Origin: Planctomycetota bacterium
GTDB lineage: Bacteria; Planctomycetota; J058
DNA: 64,000 nt
Assembly (NCBI GenBank): GCA_023954375.1
Contig: JAMLIC010000045.1
Location: forward strand, 1 to 64,000
Direction: 5' to 3'
This document shows, piece after piece, positions 24,247 to 39,858 of the stretch; position 1 is the first letter of the stretch, and each line of letters begins with the position of its first letter. A program made the position numbers and the translations under genes. A model generated the notes under the pieces. That model was given only the letters and a program-made list of their open reading frames with translations. It did no database searches and was not told the DNA's origin.

Positions 24247-25782
24247 TCACGGTGGCGGCCGCTCGACCACCGCGAAGTGCCCGTCGTCGTGGACCCGCCG
24301 CCAGCCGTGCTCGCGCTCGAGCGCGAGGAGCGGCGGGGCGAGGTTGCCGAGCACCACCAGGTCGACGCCCCACGCGTCGAGGCGCTCCGTCCAGCCCGGC
24401 CGCTGGTGGGCGATGTGCTCGTAGTCGTCGTAGGCCCGCCCCCGCGCGTGCAGGTCGCCGCGCCCGTCGATGAACACCCGCCGCGCCGGGTAGAGGGCCC
24501 ACACGAGGAGGCCGCCGTCCGAGTAGCGGCCGAAGACGCGCTGGTCGCCCCCGCGCGCCTGCAGCCACTGCACGGCGGCCACCGGGGCGTCGGGCGGGAA
24601 GGGCGGCGCCGAGGCCTGGCCGGGCCGCGCGGGGCCGGCGAGCGCCAGGAGGAGGGCGCCGTAGGCGGCGGCGAGCGCCGCCGTGGCCGCCGGGAGCGCC
24701 GCGGCGGTCGGGGTCAGGAGACGGTCGAGCGCGGCCACGCGCCCGCCCACCCGCCCCTCGAGCGCGCGCGTCCAGGCGGCCGCGAACACGGGGGCGCTGA
24801 CGAGCGCGAACGGCACGATCGCGCGGCGCATCTTCCACGAGAGCGCGAAGAAGAACGCCGCCGCGAGGAGCTCCCGGGCGCGCAGCCGCTCGGGCGAGAG
24901 CCAGAGGCCGAGCGCCCCGAGCGCCGTGTAGCCGAGGAGCCAGACGCCGAGGTCGGAGGCGGGCGAGAGCGGCATGAGCTCGGTGATCGACTCGAGCTGC
25001 GCGCCGAGCGCGCGCGTGTAGGTGGCCGCGTAGACGAGCGCGGCGAAGCCGTGCGGGTGCAGGGCGAAGCCGAGCGCGGCGGCCGCCGCCACGCCGAGCA
25101 GGAGGCGCGCGCGGCGCGGGAGCAGCCCGAGCCCCTCGCGGCGCGCGTCGACGCACGCGCCGGCCGCATCGAGGCCCACGAGCGCCAGGCCGAAGACGAA
25201 CCCGCCGTGCAGGTGGCTCCAGGCCAGCAGCGTCGCCAGGAGGGCGCCCGCGCGCGGCCAGGAGAGGCGCAGGGCGGGGTCGGGCCGCGCGAGGAGCCAC
25301 ACGGTGAGCGCCAGGAGGGTGAAGGTCACCGCCTGCGGGCGGATGCTGTGCACCCGCACGGCGGTCATCCACAGGGGCCAGAGCGTGAGCAGGGCGAGGG
25401 CGGCGCCGGCGCCGCGGGCGCGCGCCGCCAGGAGGGTGAAGGCGACCGTGCCCGCGAGCCACAGGGCGGCCAGCGCCACCGGCCCGTCGAAGCCGCCGGC
25501 GAGGAAGGCGCGGTAGAGGGCGACCTGGGCCAGCCAGTTGAGGTTGATCCAGTCGAGCCCGTCCGTCGTGAAGCAGAGGGGGTCCTCGCGCGGGACCTCG
25601 CCCGCCTCGACGATCAGCCGCCCGCAGGCGAGGTGCCACGCGCCGTCGAAGTCGTTGAGCGGGGCCGCCGGCCGGCCCAGCGGCGCGCCGCGGACGGCCG
25701 GCAGGAGCGCGACGGCCAGGACGAGGGGCACGACGGCCGCCAGGCCGAGCCTCACCCACCGCGCTGCGCCCCCGTCCGTCAT
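24247..25782 (-). CDS. multi-pass membrane protein, GT-C glycosyltransferase-like
   Basis: The 511-residue product has about ten to eleven membrane helices. The first loop reads NDFDGAWHLACGRLIVEAGE, close to the Asp-containing first periplasmic loop of GT-C/PMT-type transferases. The C-terminal soluble part (VAAVQWLQARGGDQRVFGRY, RRVFIDGRGDLHARGRAYDD) matches the end domain seen in many predicted bacterial transferases of this class. It may move a lipid-linked sugar to an acceptor on the outer side of the membrane. The substrate is unknown. The ATG at 25782 gives a compact N-terminus. Confidence 0.7.
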   Translation of the reverse strand: MTDGGAARWVRLGLAAVVPLVLAVALLPAVRGAPLGRPAAPLNDFDGAWHLACGRLIVEAGEVPREDPLCFTTDGLDWINLNWLAQVALYRAFLAGGFDGPVALAALWLAGTVAFTLLAARARGAGAALALLTLWPLWMTAVRVHSIRPQAVTFTLLALTVWLLARPDPALRLSWPRAGALLATLLAWSHLHGGFVFGLALVGLDAAGACVDARREGLGLLPRRARLLLGVAAAAALGFALHPHGFAALVYAATYTRALGAQLESITELMPLSPASDLGVWLLGYTALGALGLWLSPERLRARELLAAAFFFALSWKMRRAIVPFALVSAPVFAAAWTRALEGRVGGRVAALDRLLTPTAAALPAATAALAAAYGALLLALAGPARPGQASAPPFPPDAPVAAVQWLQARGGDQRVFGRYSDGGLLVWALYPARRVFIDGRGDLHARGRAYDDYEHIAHQRPGWTERLDAWGVDLVVLGNLAPPLLALEREHGWRRVHDDGHFAVVERPPP

Positions 25783-25831
25783 CCCGGGCGAGTCTACCCG
25801 CGGCCGGCGCGCCGCCCCGCGTCGGCGCTCG

Positions 25832-26779
25832 TCACGCCCCCAGCACCTCGCGTGCGCGCGCCGCGTCGCGGGCGATCTGCGCCCGGAGGGCGTCAACGCC
25901 CTCGAAGCGCCGCTCGTCGCGCAGGCGCTCGACGAACTCGACCTCGAGGTCCAGGCCGTAGAGGTCGCGGCCGCCCTCGAGCAGGTGGACCTCGACGAGG
26001 TCCTGCTCGTCCGCGGTGAACGTCGGGCGCCGGCCCACGTTGGCCACGGCCGGGAGGAGCGGGCCGTCCTCGTGGCGGACCACCGTGCGCGCTCGCACGG
26101 CGTAGACCCCTCGAGGCGGCCGCAGGGCGGCGCCGAGGTCCAGGTTCGCCGTCGGGAAGCCCAGCGCGCGCCCGCGCTGGTCGCCCCGGACGACGTGGCC
26201 GAGGACGGAGACGGGGCGGCCGAGGAGGCGCCCGGCGAGGTCCAGGTCGCCCCGCCGCAGGGCGTCCCGCACGGCGGTGCTCGAGGCCTTGACGCCCCCG
26301 GTCTCGACCAGCGGCACGGCCTCGGCGACGAACCCGAGGCGCTCGCCCAGGCGCGCGAGCAGGGCCACGTCGCCCCGCCGGCCGCGGCCGAAGCGGTGGT
26401 CCGCGCCGAGGACGACCCGCGACGCGGCGAGGCGCTCGGCGAGGACGCGCTCGGCGAAGACCTCGGCGGGCCACGAGGCCACGTCGGCGTCGAAGGGCAG
26501 GACGACCACCCCGGCCGCGCCGCGGCGACGCAGGAGCGCGACCCGGTGCGCCAGCGTGGTGATCAGCGGCGGCGCCCCCCCGCCCAGCACGGCGCGCGGG
26601 TGCGGCCAGAACGTGACCACGACCGGCGCCACGCCGGCCGCGCGCGCCGACGCGACCAGGCGGTCGAGCAGGGCGGCGTGGCCGAGGTGCACGCCGTCGA
26701 AGACGCCCACCGTGACGGCGGGGCGGCCGAAGGCGCCGGGGAGGGCGGGGTCGTCGAGGTCGAGGCGGCGGAAGGTCAC
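25832..26779 (-). CDS. ribF: bifunctional riboflavin kinase / FAD synthetase
   Basis: RibF phosphorylates riboflavin to FMN and adenylates FMN to FAD in the cytoplasm. The 315-residue product has the adenylyltransferase motif GVFDGVHLGH (residues 25-34) and the second synthetase motif VVLGADHRFGRGRRGDV. KASSTAVRDAL precedes the kinase half, which has GRALGFPTANLDL and PRGVYAV, then ANVGRRPTF and VEVHLLEG. All are in order and length is normal. The GTG at 26779 is the start. It is followed upstream on the same strand by peptide deformylase, about 75 bases away. Confidence 0.95.
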   Translation of the reverse strand: MTFRRLDLDDPALPGAFGRPAVTVGVFDGVHLGHAALLDRLVASARAAGVAPVVVTFWPHPRAVLGGGAPPLITTLAHRVALLRRRGAAGVVVLPFDADVASWPAEVFAERVLAERLAASRVVLGADHRFGRGRRGDVALLARLGERLGFVAEAVPLVETGGVKASSTAVRDALRRGDLDLAGRLLGRPVSVLGHVVRGDQRGRALGFPTANLDLGAALRPPRGVYAVRARTVVRHEDGPLLPAVANVGRRPTFTADEQDLVEVHLLEGGRDLYGLDLEVEFVERLRDERRFEGVDALRAQIARDAARAREVLGA

Positions 26780-26855
26780 CGGGGCGCCCGTGCTCTCACG
26801 CTGGATCGGACGCGGGCGCCCCCTGCGCGGAGCGCGGGTCGCCGTCGGGGTCCCG

Positions 26856-27377
26856 TCAGACCGCCGCGCCCTCGAACTCCTCCTCGAGCTCGCGCAGGCG
26901 CCGCTTGATCGACTGCTTCTTCGCCGGGCTCAGCCGGTCGATGAACAGCACGCCGTCGAGGTGGTCGTACTCGTGCAGCAGGCAGCGCCCGTTGAGGCCG
27001 TCGGCCTCGATGCGCACGTGGTGGCCGTCGAGGTCCTGGCCCTCGAGCACGACGACGCGCTCGCGCTCGACCTTGCCGCGGATCCCGGGCAGCGACAGGC
27101 AGCCCTCCTCGAACAGCCAGGTCCCGCCCTTCTTCTCGGTGACCACCGGGTTCACGACGACGAGCTCGTCCTCGGGGCGCCCGCTGATGTTCACCACGAA
27201 CAGGCGCACACCCCAGCCCACCTGCGGCGCGGCGAGCCCGATCCCGTGCTCCTCGTACATGAGCGGGAACAGCGCCCGGGCGCGCGCGCGCAGCTCCGGC
27301 GTGATCTCCTCGACGGGGAGCGCCTTCTGGCGCAGGCGCGGGTCGGGGTACTTCAGCACGCGGTCGGGGGTGTGCAT
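26856..27377 (-). CDS. def: peptide deformylase
   Basis: Peptide deformylase removes the formyl group from the initiator methionine of nascent proteins. The 173-residue product has all three metal-site motifs: GIGLAAPQVG (residues 45-54), EGCLSLP with the metal cysteine, and HEYDHLDG with the two histidines and the catalytic glutamate. The C-terminal helix is Lys/Glu-rich (LSPAKKQSIKRRLRELEEEF). The gene starts with ATG at 27377 and is divergent from the TPR gene. Its usual partner fmt is not adjacent. Confidence 0.96.
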   Translation of the reverse strand: MHTPDRVLKYPDPRLRQKALPVEEITPELRARARALFPLMYEEHGIGLAAPQVGWGVRLFVVNISGRPEDELVVVNPVVTEKKGGTWLFEEGCLSLPGIRGKVERERVVVLEGQDLDGHHVRIEADGLNGRCLLHEYDHLDGVLFIDRLSPAKKQSIKRRLRELEEEFEGAAV

Positions 27378-27534
27378 GACGACTCTGGTTCTCCGCGGTC
27401 TATCTTAGGGGGGGCTGGCCGGCACGACAAGAGACCGCCCGGGAAGGGTTTGGCTTGGCCTGGCCGGCCGGATCGGGTATCGTGATCCCCTCGGTGTGTC
27501 GCGTCACACCGGCCAGGCACCACCAGGGAGAGCG

Positions 27535-28905
27535 ATGTCGGACAAGCACCTGGACAAGGCGCGTGACGCCGTCAAGAAGAAGAACTACGAGTACGCGGTC
27601 CACCTGTTCATCGCGTACCTGACGACGCACCCCGCCGACGTGGCGGTCCGCAAGGAGCTGCGCGAGGCCGAGCGCGCCTGGAAGCGCATGAGCGGCGGGG
27701 GCGGCTTCTTCGCCGGGGCCAAGACCAAGGCCCTGGGCATGAAGGCCGCGACGATCATGGTCAAGAAGGACCCCGAGAAGGCCATGCTCGCCTGCGAGGA
27801 GATCCTCAAGCAGGACCCCGACGTCATCCCGGCCCTCATCAAGCTCGGCGAGTCGGCCCACCTGGCCAAGTACAGCGACGTGGCGATCGCGGCCTTCGAG
27901 GACGCGCTGGCGGTCGACAAGGACTGCAAGGACGCGCTGCGCGCCATGGGCCGTACCTACAAGGACATGGGGACGATCAACAAGTCGAAGCCGGAGATGG
28001 AGAAGGCGCTCAAGTGCTTCCAGCGCCTGGCCCGGCTCGACCCCAAGGACAAGGAGGCGGAGGAGGAGACCAAGAACATCCCCGCCGCGATGACCGCGAT
28101 CACGATCAAGGAGGGCGTCGACAAGGGCGGCTACCAGAACCTGATCGACAAGGACGAGGCGCAGGCGCTCGAGAAGCAGTCGCAGCGCGTGCGGACGCCC
28201 GAGCAGGCCCTCGAGCGCATCTCCGAGCTCGAGCCGAAGGTCGAGAAGAACCCCAAGGACACCAAGACGATGCGGCTCATCGCCGAGCTGTACGTCAAGG
28301 CCGAGCGGCCCGAGGACGCCCTCGCCTGGTGCGACAAGGCGCTGGAGGCCGACGCCAACGACTTCCTCGCCTCGGAGCTCCGCGGCGACCTGCTCATGAC
28401 CCGCCACGAGACCGGGGTCAAGCAGCTCGAGGAGGCCTACCGCCGGTCGCCCGACGAGCGGATCAAGGCCAAGCTGGCCAAGGCGCGCCACGAGAAGCTG
28501 ACCTTCGAGATCGACGAGTACCGCAAGCGCGTGCAGGCGCACCCGACCGAGATGGGCCTGCGCTACCAGCTGGGCAAGGCGCTCTACGACGCCGAGAAGA
28601 TCGACGAGGCGATCCCGGAGCTGCAGAAGGCCAAGCAGGACCCGCGCAAGAAGTCGGAGGCCGGCTACTACCTCGGCTACTGCTTCGTGAAGAAGAAGAT
28701 GGCCAAGCTGGCGGTCAACGAGCTCAACGCCGCCCGCGACGGCCTCTTCGAGATGGAAGGCATCAAGAAGGACATCACCTACCTCCTCGGGCGTATCTAC
28801 GAGATGGCCGGCAAGAAGGACGCGGCCCTCACGGAGTACTCGCAGATCGCGGAGGTCGACTTCGGCTACAAGGACGTCACGAAGCGGCTCGAGGCCCTGA
28901 GCTAG
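27535..28905 (+). CDS. cytoplasmic TPR-repeat protein
   Basis: The 456-residue product is almost entirely helical repeats, for example AMLACEEILKQDPDVIPALI, DVAIAAFEDALAVDKDCKDA, RYQLGKALYDAEKIDEAIPE and GYYLGYCFVKKKMAKLAVNE. It has no signal peptide and is rich in Lys, Glu and Asp, unlike the Arg/Ala-rich neighbours. TPR proteins of this sort act as assembly scaffolds. No catalytic domain is present. I chose the ATG at 27535 behind CAGGGAGAGCG rather than an upstream in-frame GTG. A run of intergenic repeats follows its stop codon. Confidence 0.85.
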   Translation: MSDKHLDKARDAVKKKNYEYAVHLFIAYLTTHPADVAVRKELREAERAWKRMSGGGGFFAGAKTKALGMKAATIMVKKDPEKAMLACEEILKQDPDVIPALIKLGESAHLAKYSDVAIAAFEDALAVDKDCKDALRAMGRTYKDMGTINKSKPEMEKALKCFQRLARLDPKDKEAEEETKNIPAAMTAITIKEGVDKGGYQNLIDKDEAQALEKQSQRVRTPEQALERISELEPKVEKNPKDTKTMRLIAELYVKAERPEDALAWCDKALEADANDFLASELRGDLLMTRHETGVKQLEEAYRRSPDERIKAKLAKARHEKLTFEIDEYRKRVQAHPTEMGLRYQLGKALYDAEKIDEAIPELQKAKQDPRKKSEAGYYLGYCFVKKKMAKLAVNELNAARDGLFEMEGIKKDITYLLGRIYEMAGKKDAALTEYSQIAEVDFGYKDVTKRLEALS

Positions 28906-29394
28906 AGGATCGCCCGCCCCTCGCGAGCGCAGCCTTCAGCGTCAGTGAGCTCGAGCTCGACCCGCCGGAGCGAGCGATGGGGAGGCGCGGAACGGGCCGA
29001 ATGCCATGGCCCGGGCACTTACGCCGATCGCGCCCCCTCGCGAGCGCATCACTGCGATGGGGAGGCGCGGAACGGGCCGAACGCCAAGGCCCGGGCACTT
29101 ACGCCGATCGCGCCCCCCTCGCGAGCGCACTTACTCGACCCGCCAGAGCGAGCGATGGGGAGGCGCGGAACGGCCGAACGCATGGCCCGGGCACTTGCGC
29201 TGATCGCGCCCCCCTCGCGAGCGCATCACTGCGATGGAACGGGCCGAACGCCATGGCCCGGGCACTTACGCCGATCGCGCCCCCCTCGCGAGCGCATCAT
29301 TCATCACAAGTCGTGTTAGGGTGTTCCGCTCGCGCGGGGCGCCTGATAGTGTGCTCCGCCTTCGGCACCGATCACTGCGGAGACAGAGAGAGTC
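28906..29394. repeat. tandem array of the roughly 95-base intergenic repeat
   Basis: This 489-base gap holds four back-to-back copies of the element seen once at 10208-10310, at about 28957-29053, 29054-29132, 29133-29230 and 29231-29305, plus a fragment near 28911-28934. Copies 1 and 3 carry the leading CTCGACCCGCCGGAGCGAGC type segment, and copies 2 and 4 lack it, so pairs may have been duplicated together. Each has GCCCGGGCACTT and ends in CCCTCGCGAGCGCA. Short Arg-rich frames in it are not genes. The last 90 bases (29306-29394) are the leader of rpsT and contain two near-identical GTGTTAGGGTGTTCCGC / CTGATAGTGTGCTCCGC blocks that may be promoter parts. Confidence 0.85.
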
Positions 29395-29682
29395 ATGGCG
29401 CACAGCCTGAACGCGAAGAAGCGCAACCGTCAGAACAAGAAGCTGCGGACGGTCAACCGGGCGCGCAAGCAGACCCTGAAGACCGCCACCAAGAAGGTGC
29501 TCGGCGCGGTCGACCAGAAGAGCGCCGCCGAGGCGCAGACGCTCATGCGCGAGCTGCAGGCGAAGCTCGACAAGACGGCGCACAAGGGCACGATCCACAG
29601 GAACAAGGCCGCCCGCCGCAAGAGCCGCATGCAGAAGCGCGTCAACGCCCTGCTCAAGGCCGGCGCGGCGCCCCAGGCCTAG
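29395..29682 (+). CDS. rpsT: 30S ribosomal protein S20
   Basis: The 95-residue product is a typical S20. It begins MAHSLNAKKRNRQNKKLRTV, has a helical middle (RKQTLKTATKKVLGAVD) and ends in KGTIHRNKAARRKSRMQKRV followed by a short tail. It binds 16S rRNA early in assembly of the small subunit. The start ATG lies behind GGAGACAGAGAGAG. A GC-rich stem of GGCGGGGGGTG and CATCCCCTCCGCC type shortly after the stop may terminate the transcript before the tRNA gene. Confidence 0.96.
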   Translation: MAHSLNAKKRNRQNKKLRTVNRARKQTLKTATKKVLGAVDQKSAAEAQTLMRELQAKLDKTAHKGTIHRNKAARRKSRMQKRVNALLKAGAAPQA

Positions 29683-29768
29683 CCGCCGCCCGGCGGGGGG
29701 TGGTCTTGCATCCCCTCCGCCGTCTGGTACGGTGCTGAACCGCGCGGTCGGCGCTCGCCGACCGCTCC

Positions 29769-29842
<74 letters not shown>

Positions 29843-29847
29843 TCGCG

Positions 29848-29885
29848 GAGCCCCGTCGGAGACGACGGGGCTCTCGCCTTTTCGA
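29848..29885 (+). terminator. rho-independent terminator after tRNA-Arg
   Basis: GAGCCCCGTCG and CGACGGGGCTC form a perfect 11-base stem with loop GAGA, followed within a few bases by CCTTTTC. It ends the tRNA transcript and faces the 3' end of the convergent kinase gene. Confidence 0.85.
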
Positions 29886-29908
29886 GGCCGCGCGTCACCC
29901 ACCGCTCG

Positions 29909-34189
<4,281 letters not shown>

Positions 34190-34257
34190 GCGGGCAGCTT
34201 AGCCGCGCCGCCGGACGACGGCACCCGCGCGCGCCGCGCGTCAGGCCGCCGCGCTCG

Positions 34258-36384
<2,127 letters not shown>

Positions 36385-36475
36385 GCCCCCACGGTAGCCC
36401 CCCGCCCGGGCGGGCGCCCACGGCGCGTTGAGCGGCGGGGCCGGGCGCACTACCATTCACCGCGCGAGGCGGACC

Positions 36476-37993
36476 ATGCCCTGGGACTGCACCACCTGCG
36501 GCAGCGTCGCCGTGCTCGACGACGAGCCCGTCTGCCCCGGCTGCGGCGGCGCGAAGGCCGCCTGGACGATGCACGCCGACCGGACGCGCACCTTCCGCAC
36601 GGCCCGGCGCGAGAAGCTCGAGCTGCTCCGGGGCGGCGCCCACGCGCCGGTCGAGCAGGCCGCGGGCTACCCGGACGACGTCGCGCTCGCGCCCGCGCGG
36701 GCGGCCGTGTCGCTCGACAAGGCGTCGGCCCGCTCGCTCGCGGCGCGCGGCCTCCTCCCCGCGCCCGCGCACGTCCTCGTCGCGCGCCTGCACCCGCGGC
36801 CGGGGCAGGACCCCGGGCTCCAGACGACCGTGCTCTTCGAGGCGCAGGAGGTCGCGCCCGAGGACCACCCGCGCGAGCCGCTGACCGAGCCGGGCGCGCT
36901 CGACGCCTGGTTCGTCCTCGTCCACGGACCGGAGCCGGCGGACGACCTCGCCTTCCCGGGCCTGACGGTCCTCGACGTGACCGAGGCCGCCCTCGAGGCC
37001 GGCCACGCCCCGCAGGTCGGCGTCGCCGGCCTCGGCGGGCGCAGGAAGGACCTGCCGATCGAGCCGCTCGTCCTGGCGCACCTGCACGCCCGGCTCCTGT
37101 GCGAGCCCGGCGAGGCGCCCGCCGGGCCCGCCGACCTGGCCTGGGAGAAGGACGGCCAGCCGGTGACGGAGGCCGACGGGCTGCCGCTGCCGGCCGAGGC
37201 GGGCGAGGACGGGGTGCTCCGCGCGCACGACCTCCCCTGGGGCGACTACACCGTGCAGGCCACCCTGCGCGAGCCGCTCGACGCGCACGACGGGCGGGCG
37301 CTCGAGCGCGCGGCGCTGCCGCTGCTCGCGCGGCCCGACGACGAGCCGCACCTCCAGTGGGTGCGCCTCGCGCCGCGCCGGGGGCACCTCCACGCCCGGC
37401 TGGTCCACCCCTGCGGGTTCTTCGTCGGCGAGGCCGACCTGGCCTGGGAGAGGGACGGCGAGCCGGTCGTCGCGGACGACCTCGGGCTGCCGGCCGGGCT
37501 CGACGCCGACGGGGTCCTGCGCGCCCGGGACCTCCCGTGGGGCGTCTACACGGTGCAGCCCGCCCTGCGCGCCCCGCCGCGGGGCCTCGCCGGGCGGCCG
37601 CTGGCGCGGGTCGCCCTGCCGCTCCTCGCGCGCGAGGACCCCGAGCCGCACCTGCAGCGCGTGCCGTTCGCCGGGCGCCGCGCCCGCCCGGCCCTCGACG
37701 AGGACGATCCGGACGAGGGGTCGCTCCACGCCGTCCTCCTCCTCGACCCCGACGGCGCCCGGATCGAGCGCGCGACGCTCTCCTGGGCGGCCGACGACGT
37801 CTCGCGCCTGCCCGACGAGGTCGGCGCGGGGGGCGTGATCCGCGTCGACGGGCTGCCCCCGGGCGACTACGTCGTCTCGGCGACCCTCCCCGACGGCCGC
37901 CGGACCGCGCCGGTGGCCCTGCCGCTCCTCGCGGCGCCCGACGACGAGCCGCATCTCCAGTGGGCCCGCCTCGCGGGCGGGGGGGCGAGGTGA
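36476..37993 (+). CDS. zinc-ribbon protein with three tandem Ig-like repeats
   Basis: The 505-residue product begins MPWDCTTCGSVAVLDDEPVC followed by PGCGG, a zinc ribbon of two CxxC pairs. A section of about 170 residues that I cannot assign follows. The last 300 residues are three repeats of about 95-100 residues, each starting around HLHARL or SLHAVL. Each runs through ADLAWEKDGQPV-like and DLPWGDYTVQATLR-like parts and ends with LPLLARPDDEPHLQWVRL-like segments. The pattern suits Ig-like or carboxypeptidase-regulatory beta-sandwiches. It has no signal peptide. Its stop overlaps the next start (GTGA), so it is co-translated with the peptidase-like gene. The start is the ATG at 36476. Confidence 0.7.
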   Translation: MPWDCTTCGSVAVLDDEPVCPGCGGAKAAWTMHADRTRTFRTARREKLELLRGGAHAPVEQAAGYPDDVALAPARAAVSLDKASARSLAARGLLPAPAHVLVARLHPRPGQDPGLQTTVLFEAQEVAPEDHPREPLTEPGALDAWFVLVHGPEPADDLAFPGLTVLDVTEAALEAGHAPQVGVAGLGGRRKDLPIEPLVLAHLHARLLCEPGEAPAGPADLAWEKDGQPVTEADGLPLPAEAGEDGVLRAHDLPWGDYTVQATLREPLDAHDGRALERAALPLLARPDDEPHLQWVRLAPRRGHLHARLVHPCGFFVGEADLAWERDGEPVVADDLGLPAGLDADGVLRARDLPWGVYTVQPALRAPPRGLAGRPLARVALPLLAREDPEPHLQRVPFAGRRARPALDEDDPDEGSLHAVLLLDPDGARIERATLSWAADDVSRLPDEVGAGGVIRVDGLPPGDYVVSATLPDGRRTAPVALPLLAAPDDEPHLQWARLAGGGAR

Positions 37994-39372
37994 GCACGAC
38001 CACCGAGGCGCCGTCGCTCCGGCTCCGGCCGAACCTCCTCTTCAGCGGCGGGCGCGCCGCCGCGCGGATCGAGTGGCTGCCGCGCGAGCGCGTCGGCCGG
38101 CGCCTGACGCTCGAGCTCGTCGAGGTCGACCCGGACGCGCCGCAGGGCAAGGAGGTCGTGGCCACGTTCGAGGTGACCGTCGTCGAGGCGCCCGAGGGCG
38201 AGGAGGGCCTGCGCTTCGCCGACGTCGAGCGGACCCTCCGCGCGGGCGAGGAGACCGCCCTGCCCGGACCGGACAAGGACGGCGTCACCTGGTCGGTGCC
38301 CCACCTGACGCTCGCCCTCGAGGGGGACGAGGGCGAGCACGTGGTGATCGTGAACGTCGCCCAGGGCAAGGACCGCGCCAACGCCGAGGGGCTGACCTAC
38401 GAGCTCGGCCTGCGCCTGTCCGACGGGCCGGAGCGCCTGTTCCCGGCCCCGGACCAGCCGGTCCCCTACCTCGAGCTCAACTGCGAGGCGACGCTCGCCG
38501 AGAACGCGGCCCGGGCGGCGGTGTGGATGGCCGACCGGCACTGGGCGGCGCTGAAGAAGGGCCGGCTGGGCCTCTACTACGGGATCCAGTCGACGTACGC
38601 CCAGAACTACCGCTCGCAGTGGGAGATCGCCGGCTGCCACCTCGGGTGCCACGTGTGCGCCCTGCGCGCGCAGGACGAGGCCGAGGGCCGCACGCCCGAC
38701 AAGGGCAGCGCGTTGACCGACCACACGCCGCGCAAGACCCCGCTGACCCTGACCGACTGCACGATCTACGTGATCGACAGCATCTGCATCGGGCTGCAGA
38801 AGGCGCGCGCCGGCGCCGACGCGGCGTGGTTCCGCGCCCGGCGCAGCCAGCGCCGCTCGTTCTCCGGCCTCGACGTGGGCCACGTCCTGGGCGAGATGGG
38901 CTGGGTCGTCCTCTACTTCGACCCGACGGGCGACGACCTCGACGGGATCGTCGCCGACGTGCAGGCGGACGGCATGGCGACCGACAAGCTCAGCAACAAG
39001 CCCGGGCTGCAGACGCCGGTCGCCGCCGTGATCAGCGGGCACGGCGACCCCCTGCACCCCGACCACGCCGCCGCGAAGGCGCGGTTCGACGCGCTCTCGC
39101 GGCTGCCGTTCGTCGTCTTCCTCCCCCAGTCGCACGTCCACATGCTCATGGGCGTCGAGGGCAAGCTCTACGAGTGCCACTGGAGCCACGGCCCGCGGGA
39201 CCGCGAGCTGTTCGAGGCCCGCAAGACGATCGACGAGCACTTCGGCAGCTACGGCTTCTTCGCCTTCATGCCGCGGTCGTACTACTACGAGCGCGTCGAG
39301 CCGGTCGAGGCGGAGCGCCTCGAGTGGCCCGAGCCGACGCTCGACGAGCCCCGGCACGCGCCGGACGAGTAG
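37990..39372 (+). CDS. putative Cys/His peptidoglycan hydrolase-like protein with shared N-terminal domain
   Basis: The 460-residue product has two parts. Residues about 9-170 form a beta-rich domain (SLRLRPNLLF, LTLELVEVDPDAP, VVATFEVTVVEA, YELGLRLSDG, VPYLELNCEA) that recurs in the vWA protein at 39859-41760. The C-terminal part has CHLGCHVC and then TDCTIYVIDSICIGL, with a helix-start cysteine. LPFVVFLPQSHVHMLMG follows with a histidine on a strand, then YECHWSHGP. This order of Cys helix and His strand is that of NlpC/P60-like amidases. A cell-wall amidase or effector role is inferred. No signal peptide is seen. It is coupled to the Ig-repeat gene. Confidence 0.65.
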   Translation: MSTTTEAPSLRLRPNLLFSGGRAAARIEWLPRERVGRRLTLELVEVDPDAPQGKEVVATFEVTVVEAPEGEEGLRFADVERTLRAGEETALPGPDKDGVTWSVPHLTLALEGDEGEHVVIVNVAQGKDRANAEGLTYELGLRLSDGPERLFPAPDQPVPYLELNCEATLAENAARAAVWMADRHWAALKKGRLGLYYGIQSTYAQNYRSQWEIAGCHLGCHVCALRAQDEAEGRTPDKGSALTDHTPRKTPLTLTDCTIYVIDSICIGLQKARAGADAAWFRARRSQRRSFSGLDVGHVLGEMGWVVLYFDPTGDDLDGIVADVQADGMATDKLSNKPGLQTPVAAVISGHGDPLHPDHAAAKARFDALSRLPFVVFLPQSHVHMLMGVEGKLYECHWSHGPRDRELFEARKTIDEHFGSYGFFAFMPRSYYYERVEPVEAERLEWPEPTLDEPRHAPDE

Positions 39373-39858
39373 TGTGATCGCGGCTGCGGCGGAGGATGGC
39401 GGGCGCTGCCGTTCGCCATGGTGTCGCGCTTCGCGCGACACCATGGCCGCTCAGGCTCGGTCGGCGGCCAGGAGGCCGCCTTCCCTCGCCTTCGCGCGGC
39501 ATCGCCTCGCCCTCCTCCGCCTCGCCTGAGGCTCTGGCTGCGGAAGCGCGGTGAGGTGTGCTCGGAGGCGGTCCGGCCGTCTGCCAGGACGGCCGGTCGC
39601 GTCGCAACACGCCAGGTGGACCATCAACGGTCCGTCGAGGACCGGGAGGCTTGACACAGGGTGTCTCGGTCGGCGGCCAGGAGGCCGCCTTCCCTCGCCT
39701 TCGCGCGGCATCGCCTCGCCCTCCTCCGCCTCGCCTGGGGCTCTCGCTGCGGAAGCGCGGTGAGGTGTGCTCGGAGGCGGTTCGGCCGTCTGCGAAGACG
39801 GCCGAGCGGGCGCCGCGCCGGAACGACCAAACACCGGTTCGAGGGAAAGGCCCTGGAT
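39373..39858. repeat. long intergenic repeat element, copy 2 (partly duplicated)
   Basis: This 486-base gap repeats the element at 5817-6178. The hairpin is CCATGGTGTCGCGC (39416-39429) with loop TTC and exact complement at 39433-39446. It is followed by the conserved CTTCGCGCGGCATCGCCTCG block. The block after the hairpin is present twice, near 39456-39600 and 39668-39812, each followed by a GTGAGGTGTGCTCGGAGGCG unit with a CGGCCGTCTGC hairpin. Frames across it are Arg/Pro-rich and not credible as genes. It separates two convergent genes. Confidence 0.75.

Noticed and set aside
28957-29305. Tandem repeats considered as a CRISPR array
   Set aside because: Units are about 75-97 bases and similar over their full length, with no short constant repeats separated by unique spacers, and no cas genes are present.
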